This document shows positions 17,700-27,049 of a stretch of 64,000 nt of DNA, piece by piece (the stretch's first letter is position 1; the number at the start of each line of letters is the position of its first letter). Source of the stretch: Actinoplanes campanulatus (GTDB lineage Bacteria > Actinomycetota > Actinomycetes > Mycobacteriales > Micromonosporaceae); the NCBI RefSeq assembly GCF_014647795.1, contig NZ_BMPW01000014.1, forward strand, positions 62,001-126,000. The letters are read 5' to 3'. The notes beneath the pieces are model-generated. The model saw only the letters and a list, made by a program, of their open reading frames with translations. It did no database searches and was not told the origin of the DNA. The position numbers were made by a program, and so were the translations under genes.

Positions 17700-18926
17700 T
17701 TACTTGCCGCGCCGCTTGTTGAGGATGTCGAGCGCGACGGCGGCGATCAGGACGAGGCCCTTGATCACCTGCTGGTAGGCGGGGTCGGTGCCCATGATGG
17801 ACAGGCCCATGTTGAGCACGCCCATGATCAGGGCACCGGTGATCGCGCCGGTGATCTTGCCGATGCCACCGTTGACGGAGGTTCCGCCGATGAAGGCCGC
17901 GGCGATCGCGTCCAGCTCGTAGTTGGTACCGGCGGCGGCGATGCCGGCACCGGCCCGGGAGGTGGTGATGACCGCGGCGACGCCGGCGAGCAGGCCCATG
18001 TTCACGAAGATCAGGAAGTTGACCCGCTTGGTCTTCACACCGGAGAGCATCGCGGCGGGCAGGTTGCCGCCCATCGCGTAGATGTGCCGCCCGAAGATCG
18101 TGTTGTTCATCAGGAACGTGTAGATCAGCACCAGAACGCCGACGATGACCAGCACGATCGGGGTGCCGCCGGCGCTGGACGCGAGCAGGTAGGTGATCGC
18201 GCCGATGGCCAGGGCGGACAGCACGAGCTTGCCGGCGAACGCGGCGAACGGCTCGGTGCGCAGGTCCAGCTTGGTCAGCTCACGGCGGGCCCGGATCTGG
18301 GCGATGGTCAGCCCGGCGAAGGCGAACACGCCGATGAACAGGGTGACGGCGTCGAGGTTGCCGACGTAGCCGGCCGCCGGCAGCGAGCCGTTGCTGATGT
18401 CGTTGAAGCCGCTGGGCAGGCCGGCGATGGTCTGCTCGAGCACGACGATGGCCAGGCCGCGGAACAGCAGCATGCCGCCGAGGGTGACGATGAACGCCGG
18501 GATGCCCGCGTAGGCGACCCAGAAGCCCTGCCAGCAGCCGACGAGGCCGCCGATCACGATCGAGATGGCGACGGCGACCGGCCACGACAGCTCGAAGTCG
18601 GTGATCATCACGGCGCAGATGCCGCCGACGAACGCGACCACGGATCCGACCGACAGGTCGATGTGCCCGGCCACGATGACCATGACCATGCCGATGGTCA
18701 GGACGAACACGTACGCGTTCTGCTGGATCAGCGCGGCGATGTTGTCCGGGTTGAGCATCAGGCCGTCGGTCGACCACTGGAAGGCCGCGATGATCAGCAG
18801 CAGGACCGCGATCATGCCGTACTGCTGGATGTTCTGACCGAGGTAGGCCTTGAGCGACCCACCGTCGTTGGACTTGGAGGGCTCGGGCTGTGCCTTCGGC
18901 TGCTCGAGCGTGGTGGTGGCGCTCAC
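17700..18926 (-). CDS. mmsB: Multiple-sugar ABC transporter permease (MmsB/XylH-like)
   Basis: The 408-residue protein has about ten membrane helices and the conserved [16 protein letters not shown] segment, [20 protein letters not shown] near the C-terminus and a NRRGK-like basic tail, all typical of permeases of the ribose/xylose (BPD_transp_2) family. It is the last gene of a three-gene minus-strand operon and overlaps the ATPase gene by four bases (ATGA), which implies coupled translation. It forms the membrane channel for sugar import. Confidence 0.9.
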   Translation of the reverse strand: MSATTTLEQPKAQPEPSKSNDGGSLKAYLGQNIQQYGMIAVLLLIIAAFQWSTDGLMLNPDNIAALIQQNAYVFVLTIGMVMVIVAGHIDLSVGSVVAFVGGICAVMITDFELSWPVAVAISIVIGGLVGCWQGFWVAYAGIPAFIVTLGGMLLFRGLAIVVLEQTIAGLPSGFNDISNGSLPAAGYVGNLDAVTLFIGVFAFAGLTIAQIRARRELTKLDLRTEPFAAFAGKLVLSALAIGAITYLLASSAGGTPIVLVIVGVLVLIYTFLMNNTIFGRHIYAMGGNLPAAMLSGVKTKRVNFLIFVNMGLLAGVAAVITTSRAGAGIAAAGTNYELDAIAAAFIGGTSVNGGIGKITGAITGALIMGVLNMGLSIMGTDPAYQQVIKGLVLIAAVALDILNKRRGK

Positions 18927-20476
18927 CGCGTTGCTCCGCTCTTCTCCATGGTCATGTAGCGCATGAGGCTCTCCTGGCTGGCCTCGGCGCGGGGAAGTTG
19001 CCCGGTGATCCGGCCCTGGCTCATCGCGTAGATCCGGTCGCAGATGCCGAGCAGCTCGGGCAGCTCCGAGGAGATCACGATGACGGCTTTACCGGAGTCC
19101 GCGAGCTTGTTGATGATCTCGTAGATCTCGTACTTGGCGCCGACGTCGATGCCGCGGGTGGGCTCGTCGAGGATCAGCACCTCGGGCTCGGCGAAGAGCC
19201 ACTTGGCGAGGACGACCTTCTGCTGGTTGCCGCCGGACAGCTTGCCGACGACCACGTCCACGCTGTTGGCCTTGGTCTTCATGTCCTTGCGGAACTGCTC
19301 GGCCATGACGACCTCGCGGCCGGAGTCGACCACGCCGCCGGAGGTGATGCGCTGGAGCTTGGCGGCCGAGGTGTTGCGCTTGATGTCGTCGATCAGGTTG
19401 AGGCCGTAGTGCTTGCGGTCCTCGGTGGCGTACGCGATGCCGTGCTCGATGGCCGCGTCGACGGTCTTGATCGAGACCGGCTTGCCGTGCAGGAACAGCT
19501 TGCCGGAGATGTCGGCGCCCCAGCTGCGGCCGAAGATGCTCATGGCCAGCTCGGTGCGGCCGGCGCCCATCAGCCCGGCGATGCCGACGATCTCGCCGCC
19601 GCGCACGTTCAGGTCGGCGCTGTCGACGACGACCCGGCTGTGGTCGGCCGGGTGGTGCACGGTCCAGTTCTCGATCCGCAGCACCTCCTCGCCGATGGTC
19701 GGGGTGTGCGCCGGGTAGCGGTTCTCCAGGTCACGGCCGACCATGGCGCGGATGATGCGGTCCTCGGAGACCGGCACCGCGCCGTGCATGTCCATGGTCT
19801 CGATGCTCTGGCCGTCGCGGATGATCGTCGTGCTGTCGGCGATCGCGGCGATCTCGTTGAGCTTGTGCGAGATGATGATCGACGTGATCCCCTGGCCCTT
19901 GAGGTGGCGGATCAGGTCGAGCAGGTGCGCGGAGTCCTCGTCGTTGAGCGCCGCGGTGGGCTCGTCGAGGATGAGCAGCTTGACCTTCTTGGAGAGCGCC
20001 TTGGCGATCTCCACGAGCTGCTGCTTGCCGACGCCGATGTCCTGGATCCTGGTGTCCGGGGATTCGTCCAGTCCGACCCGGGCGAGCAGGTCGGCGGCCT
20101 GCTTGTTGGTCTGGGCCCAGTTGATGACGCCGCCGCGTGCCCGCTCGTTGCCGAGGAAGATGTTCTCGGCGATCGACAGGTACGGGCTGAGCGCCAGCTC
20201 CTGGTGGATGATGACGATGCCGCGCTCCTCGGAGTCGCGGGTCGTCTTGAACCGGCAGGTCTCGCCCTCGAAGACGATGTCGCCGTCGTAGCTGCCGTGC
20301 GGGTAGACACCCGACAGCACCTTCATGAGGGTGGACTTGCCCGCGCCGTTCTCACCGCAAATGGCGTGGACCTCACCCCGCGCGACGCCGAGGGTGACGT
20401 CCGAGAGCGCCTTGACGCCCGGGAAGGTCTTGGTGATCCCCCGCATCTCCAGGATCGGGGTGGTGCCGTTGGCCAT
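18923..20476 (-). CDS. mmsA: Multiple-sugar ABC transporter ATPase (MmsA/XylG-like)
   Basis: The 517-residue protein carries two ATPase domains in tandem. The first has GENGAGKST near residue 40 and [11 protein letters not shown]; the second has the degenerate [13 protein letters not shown] loop and an intact [15 protein letters not shown] signature with [19 protein letters not shown]. One active and one altered site is the norm for this family. It energises the permease encoded by the downstream gene. Confidence 0.92.
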   Translation of the reverse strand: MANGTTPILEMRGITKTFPGVKALSDVTLGVARGEVHAICGENGAGKSTLMKVLSGVYPHGSYDGDIVFEGETCRFKTTRDSEERGIVIIHQELALSPYLSIAENIFLGNERARGGVINWAQTNKQAADLLARVGLDESPDTRIQDIGVGKQQLVEIAKALSKKVKLLILDEPTAALNDEDSAHLLDLIRHLKGQGITSIIISHKLNEIAAIADSTTIIRDGQSIETMDMHGAVPVSEDRIIRAMVGRDLENRYPAHTPTIGEEVLRIENWTVHHPADHSRVVVDSADLNVRGGEIVGIAGLMGAGRTELAMSIFGRSWGADISGKLFLHGKPVSIKTVDAAIEHGIAYATEDRKHYGLNLIDDIKRNTSAAKLQRITSGGVVDSGREVVMAEQFRKDMKTKANSVDVVVGKLSGGNQQKVVLAKWLFAEPEVLILDEPTRGIDVGAKYEIYEIINKLADSGKAVIVISSELPELLGICDRIYAMSQGRITGQLPRAEASQESLMRYMTMEKSGATR

Positions 20477-20506
20477 CGCTCAACTCGCTTGCTCTCGAGT
20501 TCCAAA

Positions 20507-20532
20507 AGCCGGGCCCCGCGAGGGGCCCGGCT
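20507..20532 (-). promoter_or_regulatory. Intra-operon hairpin between chvE and mmsA
   Basis: AGCCGGGCCCC-GCGA-GGGGCCCGGCT forms an 11-bp perfect stem with a 4-nt loop just downstream of the binding-protein gene. Such hairpins in sugar ABC operons usually protect or partly terminate the message so that the binding protein is made in excess. Confidence 0.6.
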
Positions 20533-20541
20533 ACGGGAGAC

Positions 20542-21651
20542 TTACAGGCCGAGCTTGTCGGCGGTGTAGAAGCCGGAGTCGACCAGCTTGGTCTTGACGT
20601 CGTCCTTGGTGACGACGACCGGCGGGAGCAGGTAGGACGGGACGACCTTGACACCGTTGTTGTAGGTCTTCTCGTCGTTGACCTCGACGGTGCCGCCCTT
20701 GACGATCGCGTCGATCATCTTGGCGACCTGGTCACCCAGGGAGCGGGTGTCCTTCCAGACGGTCATCGCCTGCTTGTCGGCGAGAACGTTCTTGGTGTTC
20801 GCCAGGTCGGCGTCCTGACCGGTGATGATCGGGTAGTCGGCGCCCGGCTTGTAGCCCTTGCTCTCCAGCGACTGCGCGATGCCCAGCGCCAGCGAGTCGT
20901 TCGGGGACAGGACGACGTTGACCTTCTTGCCGCCGGTGTAGAACGAGTTCAGGCGGTTGTCCATCTCGGACTGCGCGGTCTCGGTCTTCCAACCCTGGAC
21001 GGACACGGTGGTCCACTCCTCGTTGGTGGCCGGCTTCTTGCCCGACGGGACGACCAGCTTGCCGCTGTCGATGTACGGCTTGAGCACGTCCCACGCGCCG
21101 GAGAAGAAGAACTTGGCGTTGTTGTCGTCGGCGGAGCCGGCGAACGCCTCGAGGTTGAACGGGCCCTTGCCGTCCTTGAGGCCCAGCTTCTCCTCGATGA
21201 ACTGACCCTGGAGCTTGCCGACCAGGTAGTTGTCGAAGGTCGCGTAGAAGTCGACGTTCGGGGTCGAGTTGATCAGACGGTCGTAGGCGATGACCTTGAC
21301 CTTCTTCTCGGCGGCCTTCTCCAGCGCCGGGGCCAGCGCGGTGCCGTCGATGGAGGCGACGACCAGAACCTTCGGGTTCTGGTTGATCATGTTCTGGATC
21401 TGCGTGATCTGCTGCTCGACGCTGTCGGCGTGCTGCAGCGAGGTCTCGTAGCCCGCCTTCTTGAGGATCTCGTCGAGGTGCGAGCCGTCCTTGTTCCAGC
21501 GCTCGAGGCTCTTCTGCGGCATCGCGATGCCGATCAGGTTCGAGGTGGAGGCGGACGAGGCCTCCTCGTCGCGGGTGTTGCTGCAAGCGGAGGTCGCGGC
21601 CAGCGAAGCGGCGATCGCGACGGACGCGAGGACCCGGAAGTTCTTGGACAC
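20542..21651 (-). CDS. chvE: Sugar-binding lipoprotein of the ABC transporter (ChvE-like)
   Basis: The 369-residue protein has a lipoprotein signal peptide (MSKNFRVLASVAIAASLAAT then lipobox TSAC, Cys at residue 23) and a periplasmic-binding-protein type I fold: IGIAMPQKSLERWNKDG, AYDRLINSTPNVDFY and SPNDSLALGIAQSLESKGYK. The signature matches ChvE/XylF-like binders of xylose, arabinose or galactose. It is the first gene of the operon and is divergent from the ROK regulator. Confidence 0.9.
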   Translation of the reverse strand: MSKNFRVLASVAIAASLAATSACSNTRDEEASSASTSNLIGIAMPQKSLERWNKDGSHLDEILKKAGYETSLQHADSVEQQITQIQNMINQNPKVLVVASIDGTALAPALEKAAEKKVKVIAYDRLINSTPNVDFYATFDNYLVGKLQGQFIEEKLGLKDGKGPFNLEAFAGSADDNNAKFFFSGAWDVLKPYIDSGKLVVPSGKKPATNEEWTTVSVQGWKTETAQSEMDNRLNSFYTGGKKVNVVLSPNDSLALGIAQSLESKGYKPGADYPIITGQDADLANTKNVLADKQAMTVWKDTRSLGDQVAKMIDAIVKGGTVEVNDEKTYNNGVKVVPSYLLPPVVVTKDDVKTKLVDSGFYTADKLGL

Positions 21652-21708
21652 CTCGACGTCTCCTTTCTATCGGGCCCGCGACAACGGCGGGCCACTGAGG
21701 CTTCGATT

Positions 21709-21725
21709 TGTTGCTGGGCACAACA
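21709..21725. promoter_or_regulatory. Inverted repeat upstream of chvE, possible ROK operator
   Basis: TGTTG-N7-CAACA lies 58 bp upstream of the chvE start. Its placement suits a repressor site; assignment to the adjacent ROK protein is inference. Confidence 0.35.
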
Positions 21726-21807
21726 TACGGGTATCGCGATCATCTTTCACGCGGGGGTTCGTAACGGCTGCGTAACACTCACCGTGATGAAAACGGGCTT
21801 AAGTGCC

Positions 21808-21819
21808 GTTAGAGCTAAC
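21808..21819. promoter_or_regulatory. Short palindrome in the chvE-ROK intergenic region
   Basis: GTTAG-AG-CTAAC is a small inverted repeat about midway between the divergent genes. It is a second candidate operator. Confidence 0.3.
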
Positions 21820-21921
21820 CCAGAGTGACCATCGTATTTGTTGGCCCTGGTGACATAACCGCGCGGGTCTCGAGTTGCACGGACCGCTATGGTGTCTGCA
21901 CGACGCGTGAGAGGAGCCGCG

Positions 21922-23136
21922 ATGCATGCCGGAACCGTCCGACGGCGTCACGACACGACCGCGGTCAACCCGCGCGCCACCCACCTGTCACTGGCCCTGC
22001 GGCACGTCGCCGAGGCCTCCGGGCAGATCTCCCGCGCCGACATCGCCGCCCGCACCGGCCTCAACCGGTCCACAGCTTCCAGCCTGATCGACGAGCTGAT
22101 CACGGGTGGTCTCGTGAAAGAGACCGGCGCCACCCCACGCGCCCGCGCCGGCCGCCCCGCCACCGCCCTCGCCCTGCGCGACGACGGCCCCGCCGGCCTC
22201 GGCGTCGACGTCAACGTCGACTACACCGCCGTCTGCGTCGTCGACCTCACCGGCGCCGTCCGCTACAAGCACGTCGTCGCCGTGGACCAGCGCGGCCACA
22301 CCATGACCGAGATCCTCGACCGCATCAACACGCTCTCCCGCGCCGCCCACGCCGCCGCCCGCGCCGACGAACTCACCCTCTGCGGCAGCGCCATCGCGGT
22401 CCCCGGCATCGTCGACCGCGACCGGGCCACCGTCACCCTCGCCCCCAACCTCGGCTGGCGCGACCTCGCCGTCACCGAGGTACTCCCCGCCGACGTCCAC
22501 GGCCTGCTCGACAACGAGGCCAACTTCGCCGCCCTCTCCGAACCCGGCCTGCTGCACGCCCGCGCCAGCTACCTCTACGTCAGCGGCCAGATCGGCGTCG
22601 GCGCCGGCATCGTCCTGGACGGCCGCCTCTACCGCGGCACCCACGGATGGTCCGGCGAGATCGGCCACCTCACCGTCGACCGCGACGGCCCGCCATGCCC
22701 CTGCGGACGCCGCGGCTGCCTCGAACGCTATGCCGGCCAGGAAGCCATCCTGCGCGCCGCCGGCGTCCCCTCCGACCCCGGCACCGCCCTCGGCGTCCGC
22801 CCCACCGTCGCCCTCATCGCCGACCGCGCCCGCGCCAACGACCCGGCCACCCTCGCCGCCCTCACCCGCGCCGGCCAGGTCCTCGGCGCCACCCTCGCCG
22901 GCTGCCTCAACCTGCTCGACCTCGGCCACGTCGTCCTCGGCGGCATCTACCGCGACCTGGCCCCCTGGATCGCCCCCGAAGTCGAACGCGAGGTCGCCAC
23001 CCAGTTCCTCGGCGCACCCTGGGCCCGCCCCACCGTCGAAGTCGCCACCTACGGCCCCGAAGCCCCCGCCATCGGCGCCGCCCGCTCGGTCATCCACGAC
23101 GTCATCGGCGACCCACTGCGCTGGCTCAACCACTGA
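21922..23136 (+). CDS. ROK family transcriptional repressor (XylR-like)
   Basis: The 404-residue protein has an N-terminal MarR-like helix-turn-helix (QISRADIAARTGLNRSTASS, residues about 30-55) and a ROK sugar-kinase-like domain with GLGVDVNVDYTAVCVVDL and the zinc motif CPCGRRGCLE. Such proteins bind a sugar and repress the transport operon next to them; here they would control chvE-mmsA-mmsB across the shared 270-bp region. ATG 21922 is chosen for its GAGGAG ribosome site; a frame open from 21889 is not needed. Confidence 0.88.
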   Translation: MHAGTVRRRHDTTAVNPRATHLSLALRHVAEASGQISRADIAARTGLNRSTASSLIDELITGGLVKETGATPRARAGRPATALALRDDGPAGLGVDVNVDYTAVCVVDLTGAVRYKHVVAVDQRGHTMTEILDRINTLSRAAHAAARADELTLCGSAIAVPGIVDRDRATVTLAPNLGWRDLAVTEVLPADVHGLLDNEANFAALSEPGLLHARASYLYVSGQIGVGAGIVLDGRLYRGTHGWSGEIGHLTVDRDGPPCPCGRRGCLERYAGQEAILRAAGVPSDPGTALGVRPTVALIADRARANDPATLAALTRAGQVLGATLAGCLNLLDLGHVVLGGIYRDLAPWIAPEVEREVATQFLGAPWARPTVEVATYGPEAPAIGAARSVIHDVIGDPLRWLNH

Positions 23137-23274
23137 AGACCCATTTCCTGTACGGCGTTCGCCGCCCCCGACCGCACCCCGGCCGTCCCGCCCGCGCCAC
23201 GCGAGCGCCTGCCCACGCACGCCCGTGCCGCGCCCGCCGGGCGCAGATCGGTGGTCCAGCCCCCGGAAACCCCG

Positions 23275-23310
23275 TTGAGCCTCGTTCACACCTCTGCCTA
23301 GCGTGTGAAC
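23275..23310 (+). promoter_or_regulatory. Promoter giving a leaderless mRNA for the phosphoesterase
   Basis: TTGAGC (23275-23280), an 18-bp spacer and TAGCGT (23299-23304) place the transcript start at about 23311, exactly on a GTG codon. No Shine-Dalgarno sequence exists, so the message is probably leaderless. Confidence 0.55.
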
Positions 23311-24189
23311 GTGCGCATCCTTCACCTGTCGGACACCCACCTCACCCGCGAGCCCGGCCCCAACCGCACCGGCGTCGACCCCCGCGAATCGCTGCGCCGC
23401 ATCCTGCACGACTGCCGCCAGATCCCCGGCCTCGACGCCGTCGTGCTCACCGGCGACATCGCCGACGACGGCACCCCCGAGGCCTACACCGACGCCCGCG
23501 CCATCGTCGCCGAGTTCACCGGCCCCCGCGGCATCCCGGCCCTGTTCACCACCGGCAACCACGACGAACGCGCCGCCTTCACCAAGATCCTCGGCACCGG
23601 CCACCTCGGCCCCGACGGCCACCCGCTGCCCGCCGACCACCTCGACTCCCCCACCGGCGAACGCGCCGCCGCCACCACCATCGCCGGCCACCGCATCGTC
23701 ACCCTCGACTCGCTCATCCCCGGCAAGGGCTCCGGCCAGATCAGCGCCACCCAACTCGACTGGCTCGCCGACCTGCTGGCCACCCCCGCCCCCAACGGCA
23801 CCGTCCTGGCCTTCCACCACCCGCCGATCGCCGTCCCCGGCGTCGCCGTCCAGCACCACCTCGGCCTGCGCGACCCGGCCGCACTGGCCACCGTGATCAC
23901 CGGCACCGACGTCCGCCTGATCCTCTGCGGCCACTTCCACCTGCAGATCTTCGGCCTGCTCGGCGGCGTACCCACCTGGGTCACCCCCGGCGTCGTCAAC
24001 CGCATCGACCTGACCGCCACCCCCGGCACCGAACGAGCCGTCCGCGGCGCCTCCGCCACCCTGGCCGACCTGTCCGTCCCCACCGCCCCGATCCTGCACA
24101 CCCTGCACGCGCGCGACCCCCACCAGGGCGAGACCGCCTACGAGGCCGACACCGCCACCCTCTCCCGCATCATCGCCGACCTGGCGTAA
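23311..24189 (+). CDS. Metallophosphoesterase, CpdA-like
   Basis: The 292-residue protein carries the full calcineurin-like phosphoesterase set: HLSDTHL, TGDIADDG, GNHDERAAF, AFHHPP and CGHFHLQIF. These bind two metals and hydrolyse phosphodiesters; CpdA-type members degrade cyclic AMP. The GTG at 23311 fits the leaderless promoter; a GTG two codons upstream (23305) is an alternative. A hairpin at 24208-24253 probably ends the transcript. Confidence 0.87.
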   Translation: MRILHLSDTHLTREPGPNRTGVDPRESLRRILHDCRQIPGLDAVVLTGDIADDGTPEAYTDARAIVAEFTGPRGIPALFTTGNHDERAAFTKILGTGHLGPDGHPLPADHLDSPTGERAAATTIAGHRIVTLDSLIPGKGSGQISATQLDWLADLLATPAPNGTVLAFHHPPIAVPGVAVQHHLGLRDPAALATVITGTDVRLILCGHFHLQIFGLLGGVPTWVTPGVVNRIDLTATPGTERAVRGASATLADLSVPTAPILHTLHARDPHQGETAYEADTATLSRIIADLA

Positions 24190-24207
24190 CCCCCCTCCGA
24201 CGCCGCA

Positions 24208-24253
24208 ATCTTGGACGATTCGCCACCGCAGCCGGTGGCTCATTGCCCAAGAT
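24208..24253 (+). terminator. GATCTTG-type hairpin, likely terminator
   Basis: Outer arms ATCTTGG/CCAAGAT enclose an inner perfect stem GCCACCG-CAGC-CGGTGGC. It lies 18 bp past the phosphoesterase stop. Similar GATCTTG-ended hairpins occur at 27839-27886 and 28652-28701. Confidence 0.55.
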
Positions 24254-24891
24254 CGACCGCGCCGCGTGGCGCGACCGGCGGCGGCATCCCCGGCGACCTC
24301 GGCACCCTCGAGGCCCGCTGGTCCCGCTGCTGGACACCCGCCGAGATCGCGAACCGCCTGACCGGCGTCACCGCGCCCTGGTGCGTCGCGGCCGGATGGG
24401 CCCTCGACCTGTTCCGCGGCGAACAGACCCGCCCACACTCCGACCTCGACATCGCCGTACCGGCCGCCCACTTCCCGCAGATCCGCGACCGGTTCCCCGG
24501 CCACACCTTCGACGCCGTCGGCGACGCCCGGATCTGGGAGTCGCCGTCACCGGAAGCCCTGAACGCCACCCACCAGACGTGGCTGCGCGACCCCGCCACC
24601 GGCGACTACCTGGTCGACGTCTTCCGCGAACCGCACGACGGCCCGACCTGGATCTGCCGCCGCGACGAGACGATCCGGCTGCCCTACGCCGACATCATCG
24701 AACACACCCCGGACCGGATCCCCTACCTACGGCCCGAACTCGTCCTGCTCTTCAAGGCCGAACACCACCGCCCCAAGGACCAGACCGACTTCGACGGCAC
24801 CCTGCCGCTGCTGTCACCGGCCCGCCGCGCAACCCTGACCCGCCTGCTCAACCGGGTGCACCCGGGACACACCTGGCTGGCATCGCTGTAG
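24211..24891 (+). CDS. Nucleotidyltransferase-fold protein (aminoglycoside adenylyltransferase-like)
   Basis: From about codon 45 the frame reads WTPAEIANRLTGVTAPWCVA, GWALDLFRGEQTRPHSDLDI and later DYLVDVFREPHDGPTWICRR, the pattern of ANT(2'')-like nucleotidyltransferase-domain proteins common in actinobacteria. The family usually begins at this WTPAEI segment, but no ATG or GTG lies close by. The only starts are TTG 24211 and GTG 24235, both inside the preceding hairpin. The true start is unresolved and the 5' end may be damaged. Substrate and resistance role cannot be inferred. Confidence 0.65.
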   Translation: MDDSPPQPVAHCPRSTAPRGATGGGIPGDLGTLEARWSRCWTPAEIANRLTGVTAPWCVAAGWALDLFRGEQTRPHSDLDIAVPAAHFPQIRDRFPGHTFDAVGDARIWESPSPEALNATHQTWLRDPATGDYLVDVFREPHDGPTWICRRDETIRLPYADIIEHTPDRIPYLRPELVLLFKAEHHRPKDQTDFDGTLPLLSPARRATLTRLLNRVHPGHTWLASL

Positions 24892-25426
24892 CCGGAACCG
24901 GCCACCACCGCCGCGACACCAGCGCCGCCAGCCCGGCGCCCGCCGCATTCAGCAGCACGTCGTCCACCGACGACACCCGGTCCAGCCGCAACACGAACTG
25001 GGCGGCCTCCAGCAGGAACGACGCGGCCGCCGCGACCACCAGCACCCGCGGCACCGACCGCAACGCCGGGAACAGCAACGGCCCGAACAGGCCCACCGCC
25101 GCGAACACCAGCAGATTCGCCACCACCTGCACCACGATGGTGAGCCACCCGCCCGCGAAGACGGTGACCAGATCCCGCAGCGGCACCAGGCTCACCCGCC
25201 CGGCGACCTCACCGGCCCGGCCACCCGGCGTCAGGATCATCCACACCCACGGCACCGTCCCGTAGACGATCCCCACCTCCGCCAGCGACCGCCACCACGG
25301 CCGCACCACACCCGCGGCCCGCCGCCGGCGCGCCAGCAACCACACCCCCAGCACCACCACCGGCAGCGCCATCACCGTGATCGCCACCACCCCGGTGATC
25401 GACCCGAACCAGTCCCCCGCACTCAT
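24848..25426 (-). CDS. VanZ-like membrane protein
   Basis: The 192-residue protein has about five hydrophobic helices, with TPGGRAGEVAGRVSLVPLRD and a closing SVDDVLLNAAGAGLAAL, matching the VanZ-like family. VanZ in enterococci gives low-level teicoplanin resistance by an unknown mechanism, but most members are uncharacterised. The 3' end overlaps the nucleotidyltransferase gene by 44 bp (convergent). Confidence 0.8.
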   Translation of the reverse strand: MSAGDWFGSITGVVAITVMALPVVVLGVWLLARRRRAAGVVRPWWRSLAEVGIVYGTVPWVWMILTPGGRAGEVAGRVSLVPLRDLVTVFAGGWLTIVVQVVANLLVFAAVGLFGPLLFPALRSVPRVLVVAAAASFLLEAAQFVLRLDRVSSVDDVLLNAAGAGLAALVSRRWWPVPATAMPARCVPGAPG

Positions 25427-25588
25427 GACCGCAACCTAGGCAAGCCCCCGAACCCGCCGCGACCCGGCACACGAAACCTTCACCAAACCCTCACCGACCC
25501 CACCGAAACGCCCGATGTGAGCGATCACCTCGCCTCCCGGGACCTCCGGCCCTGCCCGCACCGCACCGGACGGCCCACCCTTGAGACC

Positions 25589-26611
25589 ATGACGTCCCGC
25601 ACGGCAGTCCTCGCACACGCCGCCCGCCTCGCCCGGCACGCGCCGTCGATCCTCAACACCCAGCCCTGGCAGTGGCACATCGGCCGGCACACCGCCGAAC
25701 TGCGCCCGGACACCACCAGGTCACTGCCGTACCTCGACCCCGACCACCACCTGATGCTGCTCAGCTGCGGCGCCGCACTGCACCACGCGACCGTCGCCAT
25801 CCAGGCACAGGGCCGGCAGGTCACCGTCGAACGCGGCACCGACCCCCTCGCCCGCCTCACCCTCGGGCCGCCGGACACACCCCGCCACACCGACCTCGCC
25901 GCCGCCATCACCCACCGGCGCACCGACCGGCGAGCCTTCGGCTCACAGACCCCCGGCGACGAGATCATCGCCGACCTGCGCAAAGCCGTCGCCGCCCAAG
26001 GCCTCCACCTGCGCCCGGTACGCCGTGACGAGCTCCCCCTGCTGGCCGCCGCCACCTCCCGCGCCGCCTCCGACGCCGCCCACCGCCCCGGACTGCGCGC
26101 CGAAGTCGCCACCTGGACCGACCGCCCCACCGAGCACGGCGACGGCATCCCCACCGCCACCACCGCCACCGCCACCCTGCGCCGCGTCCCGATGCGCGAC
26201 TTCGCACCCGGCTCAGACGGCGGCTTCGCCATCTCCGCCGCCGCCTCCGACATCGGCGCCCGCTACGTCGTCCTGCACAGCGACCACCCCGACGACTGGC
26301 TACGCGCCGGCGCCGCCCTCTCCGCCCTGCTGCTCACCGCCACCGTCCGCGGCGTCGCCTGCTCCCCGATGAGCGAACTCGTCGAAGCCCCCTGGCCCCG
26401 CTCCATCCTCACCACCCTGATCGGCACCACCGGCCACCCCTACCTGGTCGTCCGCCTCGGCTACCCGGTCGACGACGGACCACCCCCGGCCGCCCCACGA
26501 CGACCGGAAACCGAAACCACCCACTACGGCTTCACAAACGCATCCCCGCACCCCGGCCTCACGAACGCATCCCCGCACCCTCGTCTCATGGATGCATCAC
26601 CGCGCCCTTGA
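25589..26611 (+). CDS. Acg-type nitroreductase family FMN protein with repeat tail
   Basis: The 340-residue protein starts at ATG 25589 and has RHAPSILNTQPWQWHI (the Acg signature), RRTDRRAFG and GVACSPMSELVEAPW. It is a paralogue of the protein at 14151-15116. Its last 27 residues are three copies of a 9-residue unit (TNASPHPGL, TNASPHPRL, MDASPRP) built from a 27-bp tandem repeat, so the C-terminus has been extended by repeat growth. The 3' end overlaps the DUF2000 gene by 26 bp. Confidence 0.82.
   Translation: MTSRTAVLAHAARLARHAPSILNTQPWQWHIGRHTAELRPDTTRSLPYLDPDHHLMLLSCGAALHHATVAIQAQGRQVTVERGTDPLARLTLGPPDTPRHTDLAAAITHRRTDRRAFGSQTPGDEIIADLRKAVAAQGLHLRPVRRDELPLLAAATSRAASDAAHRPGLRAEVATWTDRPTEHGDGIPTATTATATLRRVPMRDFAPGSDGGFAISAAASDIGARYVVLHSDHPDDWLRAGAALSALLLTATVRGVACSPMSELVEAPWPRSILTTLIGTTGHPYLVVRLGYPVDDGPPPAAPRRPETETTHYGFTNASPHPGLTNASPHPRLMDASPRP
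26532..26611. repeat. 27-bp tandem repeat, three copies
   Basis: Units begin at 26532, 26559 and 26586 with core TCAC(A/G)AACGCATCCCCGC; the third copy is diverged. The repeat codes for the nitroreductase tail and also reaches the 3' end of the convergent DUF2000 gene. Confidence 0.7.
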
Positions 26612-26999
26612 CGACCCGGTCCACCCCGTTGCGCGGCCCGTACACGGCCAGGCCCACCAGGTCCAGATCGGCGGTCCGCACCGCGCGGACCGCCGCCCGG
26701 TTCGCCGCGTCGTGGCCGGTCGCGAACAGATCCGAGGTGAACACCGACATCCGCATCCCGTCCCGGCCCAGGGCCCGGGAATGCGCCGCCGACAGCACCT
26801 CCTTACCGCCTTGGAACACCAGCACCGGCTGCCGGAACATCGGCAGATAGGCCACCCCGCCGGCATCCTCGTACGGCTCACCGACCAGCTCCGGCACCGC
26901 CGAACCCAGCCCGGACACCAGGAACGCGGTCACGTTCAACCGCTGCCACGTCACCAGGTCGTCCCGCAACAACACAGCGATCTTGGTAGGGAAACTCAT
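26586..26999 (-). CDS. DUF2000 family protein
   Basis: The 137-residue protein reads FPTKIAVLLRDDLVTWQRLN, TAFLVSGL and VLVFQGG, the pattern of DUF2000, a small family of unknown function structurally related to peptidyl-tRNA hydrolase 2. ATG 26999 and ATG 27008 are both possible starts. It is divergent from the AraC gene with about 50 bp between them, so the AraC protein may regulate it. Confidence 0.8.
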   Translation of the reverse strand: MSFPTKIAVLLRDDLVTWQRLNVTAFLVSGLGSAVPELVGEPYEDAGGVAYLPMFRQPVLVFQGGKEVLSAAHSRALGRDGMRMSVFTSDLFATGHDAANRAAVRAVRTADLDLVGLAVYGPRNGVDRVVKGAVMHP

Positions 27000-27037
27000 G
27001 CCGCCCATCGTCGAACCGGCCGGCCCGCCAGGTCTTG

Positions 27038-27049
27038 TACGCTTTTGAC
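27038..27049 (+). promoter_or_regulatory. -10 element for a leaderless araC-family gene
   Basis: TACGCT at 27038-27043 lies seven bases before GTG 27050, where translation can begin at the transcript's 5' end; no Shine-Dalgarno is present. Confidence 0.4.

Noticed and set aside
17700-21651. Assigning a specific sugar to the ChvE-MmsA-MmsB transporter
   Set aside because: The binding-site residues cannot be judged by eye; xylose, arabinose and galactose are all possible.
21825-25265. A 1146-codon plus-strand frame
   Set aside because: Arg/Pro/His-rich shadow of the ROK, phosphoesterase and nucleotidyltransferase genes in another frame; the true genes carry clear motifs.
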